12,600 nt of DNA from Verrucomicrobiota bacterium (GTDB taxonomy: Bacteria > Verrucomicrobiota > Verrucomicrobiia > Verrucomicrobiales > Verrucomicrobiaceae). Each line of letters starts with the position of its first letter. The first letter of the stretch is position 1. Made by a program: the position numbers and the translations under genes. The stretch is taken from the NCBI GenBank assembly GCA_021413535.1, contig JAIOQF010000227.1, positions 1 through 12,600 on the forward strand, given 5' to 3'. Below are positions 7,404-12,600 of the stretch, piece after piece. The notes beneath the pieces are model-generated. The model ran no database searches. It was not told the DNA's origin and saw nothing but the letters and a program-made list of their open reading frames with translations.

Positions 7404-10400
7404 ATGTTCTCTCTCAGCATCTTTATTCGCTCACTCGCACCGGTCATTCTCGCCACCGCGCTCATCCACGCCGCTGAGCGACCAAAGCTCACGGCAACGA
7501 AATGGTCTGCCGACATCAACGTTCCAGACCCGGTTTCATGCTCGGTCGATGATCAGGGTCGCGTCTTCGTGACCTCCACGGCGCGCCGGAAGGACGGCGA
7601 CCTCGACATCCGTCAATGGACGCAATGGATTCCCGACGATCAGTCGCTTCAGTCCATCGAGGATAAGGCGGCGTTCTATCGCCGCGCACTGGCGCCGGGT
7701 CAGAAGCCGCTCGGGCCGCTCAGAGACGCAAATGGCGATGGCTCGATCGACTGGAGAGATCTCACCGTTCCCACCGAGCGCATCTACCGGCTCGTCGATT
7801 CCAATCGCGACGGAAAAGCCGACCAGATCACAACATTCGCCGAGGGATTCAACACGGAGGTCACCGGCATCGCCGCGGGCGTGCTCGCGTATGGCGGCAG
7901 CGTCTACTCCACCATCGCGCCCGACCTCTGGCGGTTCGTGGACAAGGATGGCGACGGCAAAAGCGATTCGCGGGAAAGCATCGTGCACGGCTTCGGCATC
8001 CACATCGCCTATGCCGGCCACGACATGCACGGGCTGCGCGTCGGCCCCGACGGCCGCATCTACTGGAGCATCGGCGACAAGGGAGTAAATGTGACCTCAA
8101 AGGAAGGGCGCAAATTTTTCTACCCGAACGAAGGCTGCATCCTTCGCTGCGAGCCGGACGGTTCGAACTTCGAGGTCTACGCCCATGGTCTGCGCAATGT
8201 CCAGGAGACGGATTTCAATGAACTTGGCGACCTCTTTGGCGTGGATAACGACGCTGACAAGCCAGGTGAAAAGGAACGCCTTGTTTTCATCACTGAACAG
8301 AGTGACTCCGGCTGGCGCTGCGGCTTTCAGTTCATGAAAAGCGAATGGTGCCCGTGGATGAACGAAGGCCGCTGGAAGCCGGAGCATGCGATGCAGCCGC
8401 TCTTCATCACACCGCCGATCGTGAACTCGCACGACGGCCCCGCGGGCTTCGCTTTCAATCCCGGCACGGCGCTAGCGCCCGCTTGGCGCGGATGGTTTTT
8501 CCTCAATCAGTTTCCATCTGGCAAGATGAACGCGCTGCGTCTCGAATCCGCCGGCGCGACGTGGAAGCTCGCCGAGGATGTGCCGGTCTCCAGTGGCATC
8601 ATGGGTGTTGGCATGAGCTGGGGGCCGGAAGGACAGCTCTACTTTGCGGACTGGGACGGCGGCTATCCGCTAAATCAGAAGGGGGCTATCTGGACGCTCG
8701 ACGCGCCTGCGACAGATCGCGACCCGTTGCGCGAGGAAGTGCGCAAGCGCATCGGCGACGGATACGGCAAACTCGCGCCGGACGCGCTCCGCGCAATGCT
8801 CGGCCATGCGGACGTTCGACTGCGTAAGGGAGCGCAATTCGAGCTGGCTCACCGCGGCGCATGGGATGACCTGCTCGCCACGGCGCGCAATGCAAAAGCG
8901 CTGCCGCTTGCCCGGCTGCACGCCGTGTGGGGACTCGGGCAGGGACTTCGGTGGGGAAAATGGATCGATGCGAATGCGCTCGTTGCGCTGAGTGGCGAAG
9001 CCGATTCAGAAGTGCGGGCGCAGACGGCGAAGGTGATCGGCGAAGCGCCCGCGCATCCCGCACTCGGCAACGCCATCATCCGGCTCATTGGCGACTCCGC
9101 GCCGCGCGTGCGTTTTCACGCAGCACTCGCATGCCGGCGCATGAAAATTCCCGAAGCAACTGCGGCGCTGCTCAAAGCCGCAAGCGAACATCTGGACGAC
9201 GATCCGTGGACGCGCCATGCACTTGTGTCAGCCCTCGCGGGCAGCGCAAAGTCCGGCGAACTCTCCGCAGCCACACGCACCGCGAATCGCCCGGCTCGGG
9301 TCGCGTGCCTGCTCGCTCTCGCGCGAAATCACGATCCTGCTGTCGCAGAATTTCTCGCGGACTCCGACCCGCTGCTCGCGGCGGAAGCAGCAATCGCAAT
9401 CCACGACGACCTAGGAATTCCGGAGGCGCTCCCGCAGCTTGCGGCATGGCTGGAGAAGGCTCCAAAGGTCGCGAGCGAAGCTGCACTACGTCGGGCAGTG
9501 AATGCAAATTTCCGGATCGGAACACCCGAAGCCGCAGCCCGGATCGCCGCATTTGCAAGCGGCCCGAATGGCCCCGAATCCGTGCGGCAGGAAGCACTCA
9601 CTCTGCTCACACTTTGGATCGTCCCGCCCGTCCTCGATCATACTGATGGTCGCTACCGCGCTCTGCCCGCGCGACCGGCCGAGCCGATCCGCGCTGCCAT
9701 TCAGCCGCACGTCGCCGCGCTCCTTGCGATCAACGCGCCGGCACTCCGTGCACTCGGGCTCGAAGTGCTCGTAAAGATGAAGCTCACTGTCCCCGCCGAC
9801 AAAGCTGCAGCGCTTGTCGCTGATGCAAAGGTGCCCATCGCCGTCCGTCGTGAAGCACTACGCCTGCTCGCCACACAGGATCCGAATTCGCCGGCACTCG
9901 CGTCCTTGCTCGATAAATGGCTCGACGCCGCTCCCGGACGCGAGCCTGCCGCGCTGCGCGGCGAAGCGCTTGGAATCACGGCGAAAAAAGATCCCGCACG
10001 AGCCTTCAGGGCGGCGCAGGCATTCCTCGTTAACGGCGAAACGGAGGAGCGCCAGGCCGCATGGGCCGTTCTCGGCGCGCTTCGCACGCCGGAGGCCGAT
10101 GCCGCACTCGCGGAAGGAGTGAAACAACTCGCATCCGGCGCGGGCGGACCGCCAGCAACACGACTCGATTTGCTCGAAGCCGCCGCAGAGCGCGCACCAC
10201 AGGTTTCTGTCATCGCCGCGGCGCTCAATTCGTTCGAGAAAAGCCGCGCGGCTGCCGCAGACACTCTCGCCACGTTCACTGAATGTCTGGAAGGCGGCGA
10301 CGTCACCGCTGGCCGCGAAATCGCTCTCATGAACGTCGCGGCGAATTGCGTCGCTTGCCATCGTTTCGAGGGCGCATCGGGCAGCGAGGTCGGCCCCGCA

Positions 10401-10748
10401 CTCGATGGCGTCGCAAGTCGGGGGGACAGCCGTTATCTGCTCGAATCTCTGATAGAGCCCTCTGCAAAAATGGCAGCCGGTTACGGACTTGTGACCGTCA
10501 CGAACAAAGGCGGCGAGACAGCCGTCGGCAATGTGCTCGCCGAGGATGACACCGCGATCCGTCTCCGCCAGCCCGACGGAAAGACGATCACAATTCCGAA
10601 GGTCACGATCGCATCACGGACTCCGCCTGTCTCCGTCATGCCACCTATGATCACTATGCTGACAAAACGCCAGCTCCGAGACGTTGTCGCCTATCTTGGG
10701 ACGCTCAAATCGCCAGGCGCTAAACCGAAGAAGCCGAAGGCAAAATGA
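7404..10748 (+). CDS. Secreted propeller-HEAT-cytochrome c protein (membrane-bound dehydrogenase / haem-binding, PVC type)
   Basis: This 1114-residue protein starts with a signal peptide (MFSLSIFIRSLAPVILATAL, then IHAAERP), so it should be exported. I chose the ATG at 7404 because the longer frame begins with GTG at 7368 and its 12 extra residues only precede the signal peptide. Residues about 25-435 form a glucose/sorbosone-dehydrogenase-like propeller, as in the 'putative membrane-bound dehydrogenase domain' of Pirellula and Verrucomicrobium. Motifs include GLRNVQETDFN, HDGPAGFAF and MSWGPEGQLYFADWDGG. Three calcium-loop-like motifs sit at D108-ANGDGSID, D132-SNRDGKAD and D180-KDGDGKSD. 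Residues about 440-960 are Ala/Leu-rich HEAT-like helical repeats. The C-terminal haem domain has C982-V-A-C985-H986 and a likely distal Met near M1079 (SVMPPM). The tail is Lys/Pro-rich. A role in periplasmic electron transfer or sugar oxidation is inferred from the family; the substrate is unknown. No Shine-Dalgarno is evident. No partner gene adjoins it. Confidence 0.93.
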   Translation: MFSLSIFIRSLAPVILATALIHAAERPKLTATKWSADINVPDPVSCSVDDQGRVFVTSTARRKDGDLDIRQWTQWIPDDQSLQSIEDKAAFYRRALAPGQKPLGPLRDANGDGSIDWRDLTVPTERIYRLVDSNRDGKADQITTFAEGFNTEVTGIAAGVLAYGGSVYSTIAPDLWRFVDKDGDGKSDSRESIVHGFGIHIAYAGHDMHGLRVGPDGRIYWSIGDKGVNVTSKEGRKFFYPNEGCILRCEPDGSNFEVYAHGLRNVQETDFNELGDLFGVDNDADKPGEKERLVFITEQSDSGWRCGFQFMKSEWCPWMNEGRWKPEHAMQPLFITPPIVNSHDGPAGFAFNPGTALAPAWRGWFFLNQFPSGKMNALRLESAGATWKLAEDVPVSSGIMGVGMSWGPEGQLYFADWDGGYPLNQKGAIWTLDAPATDRDPLREEVRKRIGDGYGKLAPDALRAMLGHADVRLRKGAQFELAHRGAWDDLLATARNAKALPLARLHAVWGLGQGLRWGKWIDANALVALSGEADSEVRAQTAKVIGEAPAHPALGNAIIRLIGDSAPRVRFHAALACRRMKIPEATAALLKAASEHLDDDPWTRHALVSALAGSAKSGELSAATRTANRPARVACLLALARNHDPAVAEFLADSDPLLAAEAAIAIHDDLGIPEALPQLAAWLEKAPKVASEAALRRAVNANFRIGTPEAAARIAAFASGPNGPESVRQEALTLLTLWIVPPVLDHTDGRYRALPARPAEPIRAAIQPHVAALLAINAPALRALGLEVLVKMKLTVPADKAAALVADAKVPIAVRREALRLLATQDPNSPALASLLDKWLDAAPGREPAALRGEALGITAKKDPARAFRAAQAFLVNGETEERQAAWAVLGALRTPEADAALAEGVKQLASGAGGPPATRLDLLEAAAERAPQVSVIAAALNSFEKSRAAAADTLATFTECLEGGDVTAGREIALMNVAANCVACHRFEGASGSEVGPALDGVASRGDSRYLLESLIEPSAKMAAGYGLVTVTNKGGETAVGNVLAEDDTAIRLRQPDGKTITIPKVTIASRTPPVSVMPPMITMLTKRQLRDVVAYLGTLKSPGAKPKKPKAK

Positions 10749-11087
10749 CTATTCGAATTTGCTTTTATTCCTGCCTCACGAAAATGGTCAGACTGGAACC
10801 GGTGTCGGGAATATCATTTGTTATTTGGATGAACTAACTGCGTGGCGGCATGAGGTCGACGAGTGCCGAGCGAGAGTTGGATCGTTTGTTCGGCGGATCG
10901 CCACTCTTCCCGCGCGCTTTCGTGATTGTGTCATCCTTGGTGCAGGAGCGATACGATGAAGCGCGCCTTCAGCTCTCAGACGGTTCGTTTCCCAAACCTG
11001 AGGCTGATCGCCCCAGTCTTTGGATCAAATACGTCGTTAACGCTCAATCAGCATACTCGACATCGCAATCCTATTGAAATACGCAGT
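10749..11087. other. Gap between convergent genes
   Basis: These 339 bp separate the stop codons of two convergent genes. I looked for a bidirectional terminator and found only weak or imperfect inverted repeats. One is a 9-base pair with one mismatch: GAGTGCCGA near 10861 and TCGCCACTC near 10898. Neither has a T-tract. Apart from one doubtful 75-codon ORF, reported separately, nothing in it can be assigned. Confidence 0.5.
10850..11077 (+). CDS. Doubtful small ORF, 75 codons, no recognised family
   Basis: An ATG-initiated frame encodes 75 residues starting MRSTSAERELDRLFGGSP and ends 10 bp before the stop of the convergent gene. Its composition is unremarkable: charged, not repetitive, with no membrane segment or signal peptide. 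There is no Shine-Dalgarno, an in-frame TAA lies 18 bp upstream, and third-position GC looks lower than in the neighbouring genes. I recognise no family. It could be a small gene, a remnant of a decayed gene, or chance. Confidence 0.2.
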   Translation: MRSTSAERELDRLFGGSPLFPRAFVIVSSLVQERYDEARLQLSDGSFPKPEADRPSLWIKYVVNAQSAYSTSQSY

Positions 11088-12600
11088 TCAAGAGCCGCTC
11101 TGTTCCACCAGGGTCCAGCGCTGACGGAACGCACGATTTTCTTCCATCAATTGCGCGGCCACAGTGCTGGCCATGTTGTCGAGACCCTGAAGTTTAGCGA
11201 AGACGGCGATCATTTCCTGCCGCCGGTAATATTCTGTGGAGTCCCGGATAGTTAAGCAGAAGCCTTGGGCCATCGAGATCAGTGTGTCTGGCGAGATAGT
11301 GTCCGTGGGCACGATCAATTCACCGCGCGGCAACGTCAGCGTGGTGTTGCTGCGATCCATCTTCGAAAGGCGTCCCTGCAAGGGGGCGCCACTGCGGCGG
11401 GCGACACTTCCCGTGAAGCCTGTCTTGTTCACATCTTCCGCCAGCTGGTCGATAAAGTCCTGCGCCCTGGACCAGAGATAGAGCTTGTTGGCGACGGCAC
11501 CCTGAACTTCAGGGGACTCGAATCTGGTCTCCTTGAGCAGCTCCACCACACGGCCAAAATCATAATTGGAAGTCAAAGCGGGCAGACTGGAAAGCAGCTC
11601 GCTGAACTGGGCCAGCTCGCGCTGACGCGTTTCGTTCTGCCGCTCCACCATCCGCCCCTGATCTTCACGCTTCAACCGCAAGATTTCCTCTTGGGCAAAA
11701 TGACTGCGAACCGTGAGATGACCGCGCAAAGTGCCCTCGGTCTTGAGTGCGGCGATGGTTGACTCCGTCCGTTTCAAATCGTCCCGGGCCTCTCCAAGAC
11801 TGGAATAAGGCTCGTTGGCGCGCACGCCGAGAGCGTGGCTGGCCTTGATGTCCTCGAGATAGGGCGTGGTCAGATTTTTGTAGGAATTGACCCACTCAAA
11901 TCCCTTACCGGGCTCACAAGAATTAAAAGTCTCGATCCAATCAGCGGCCACTCGCGGGTCACCGAAATGCCATTGAGCCAGGCCATGAACCAGATAGGCC
12001 AGCGCCTCTTCATTGGTGGTGCTGTAAGGCGGACGAGTTTCCGACCTTGATGACTCCAGTCCCAGCCCGTTCGCCATCCGACCGCCGAAACGGCTGAAGA
12101 ATCTTTTCATCTCAATGCCGCCCACGTCGATCTCTTCATCGGCGTCCTTCCGGATATCCCGGAAGAATCGCATGGCGGTATCGCGCCGGCCGGTGACGAT
12201 GGCGCAAATCGCGGCATTGAATCGAGACAGGTTTCTCGTGTAAGGCTTGGTGAGATCGGATTTGACGAGTTCATTGAACATCTTGCCCGCCTCGGCAAAT
12301 TTGCCTTCCACCAGTTTCTCTCGCGCTTTGCGAAAGACCTCTGCCGCCCCCTTCTCGCCGGTAGCCAGGGTCTGGCCCAGGTCGGAGAGATTTTCAGATT
12401 CCGAGTGGGTGGTGACGGTTTTGATCTTGGAATCACTTGAATGCGGCCAAAGAGCCAGCACGGCGAGCGCCGCAGCCACGCCGCCGATGGCAATGAATGC
12501 CGCCCTTTGCCGGCGGGTGCGCGTGCCCCGAATGGCGTAACCCAGAAAAATTTCGGCATCCCGAAATGCGCCAACCAGTTCATCGTAACGTTGAAACCGC
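11088..12600 (-). CDS. Single-pass membrane protein, N-terminus cut by window edge; possible receptor-type Ser/Thr kinase
   Basis: The minus-strand frame stays open from the stop at 11090-11088 to the right edge, giving 503 residues of a protein whose start lies outside. The GTG at 12479 is not the likely start because coding continues upstream through a membrane segment. Visible residues 1-20 (RFQRYDELVGAFRDAEIFLG) resemble the end of PVC-type Ser/Thr kinase domains, which often finish 'DRFQSYDEL..'. A basic stretch (RGTRTRRQR, 24-32) then leads into a transmembrane helix (about 33-51, AAFIAIGGVAAALAVLALW), placing the rest outside the cytoplasm. TPR-like helices lie at about 85-155, a charged, possibly coiled-coil stretch at about 270-340, and a strand-rich region at about 404-443 (GRLSKMDRSNTTLTL, then SPDTLISM). 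The membrane topology is fairly secure. The kinase assignment is inference from about 20 residues, with no catalytic motif in view. Confidence 0.75.
   Translation of the reverse strand, partial: RFQRYDELVGAFRDAEIFLGYAIRGTRTRRQRAAFIAIGGVAAALAVLALWPHSSDSKIKTVTTHSESENLSDLGQTLATGEKGAAEVFRKAREKLVEGKFAEAGKMFNELVKSDLTKPYTRNLSRFNAAICAIVTGRRDTAMRFFRDIRKDADEEIDVGGIEMKRFFSRFGGRMANGLGLESSRSETRPPYSTTNEEALAYLVHGLAQWHFGDPRVAADWIETFNSCEPGKGFEWVNSYKNLTTPYLEDIKASHALGVRANEPYSSLGEARDDLKRTESTIAALKTEGTLRGHLTVRSHFAQEEILRLKREDQGRMVERQNETRQRELAQFSELLSSLPALTSNYDFGRVVELLKETRFESPEVQGAVANKLYLWSRAQDFIDQLAEDVNKTGFTGSVARRSGAPLQGRLSKMDRSNTTLTLPRGELIVPTDTISPDTLISMAQGFCLTIRDSTEYYRRQEMIAVFAKLQGLDNMASTVAAQLMEENRAFRQRWTLVEQSGS

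Noticed and set aside
7217..7477. An 86-codon frame in the leader before the cytochrome gene
   Set aside because: It starts with TTG, overlaps the signal peptide of the downstream gene by 74 bp in another frame, and becomes His/Arg-rich and implausible at its end. No family is recognisable.
8670..10330. Many overlapping minus- and plus-strand frames inside the HEAT-repeat region, some over 200 codons
   Set aside because: They are Arg/Ser- or Ala-rich shadow translations of GC-rich repeats in the large secreted protein, with no motif of their own.
10749..11087. A bidirectional Rho-independent terminator between the convergent genes
   Set aside because: The only inverted repeats are short or mismatched with long loops, and no run of T follows on either strand.
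11088..12479. The 463-residue frame at the right edge as a complete gene starting at GTG 12479
   Set aside because: The frame stays open for another 40 codons to the window edge. These encode a basic stretch and the first part of the transmembrane helix, so the start is outside the window.

Overview
The window most likely comes from a member of the PVC superphylum, probably Verrucomicrobiota. The best evidence is the 1114-residue secreted protein at 7404-10748. It combines a 'membrane-bound dehydrogenase' propeller, HEAT-like repeats and a terminal CxxCH haem domain, an architecture I know mainly from Pirellula- and Verrucomicrobium-type genomes. SecA also carries a long insertion in its preprotein cross-linking domain and an RGRCARQGD motif, and I recall similar forms in this part of the tree. 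No phylogeny could be run. Codon use is GC-rich, and I saw no rRNA, tRNA, CRISPR array, insertion sequence or phage gene.

Layout, left to right. (1) On the minus strand, 1-2070 is the first 690 residues of a transglutaminase-like/DUF2126 protein whose C-terminus lies beyond base 1. (2) 57 bp upstream of it, also on the minus strand, is a complete FAD-dependent dehydrogenase-like protein (2128-3744). The two may be co-transcribed. (3) A 113 bp divergent intergenic region separates that pair from secA (3858-7055, plus strand). (4) A 348 bp non-coding gap follows, then the secreted propeller-HEAT-cytochrome gene (7404-10748, plus strand). (5) A 339 bp gap between convergent genes holds one doubtful 75-codon ORF. 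(6) From 11088 to the right edge, on the minus strand, is the C-terminal 503 residues of a single-pass membrane protein. Its visible N-terminal end resembles the tail of a Ser/Thr protein kinase domain.

Only genes 1 and 2 look like an operon. SecA is the housekeeping translocation motor. The propeller-HEAT-cytochrome protein has a signal peptide, so it would be a Sec client, but no specific link to this secA is implied. The least understood items are the pairing of the DUF2126 protein with the flavoprotein, and the membrane protein at the right edge with its unassigned extracytoplasmic region. I found no convincing evidence of an undescribed multi-gene system here.
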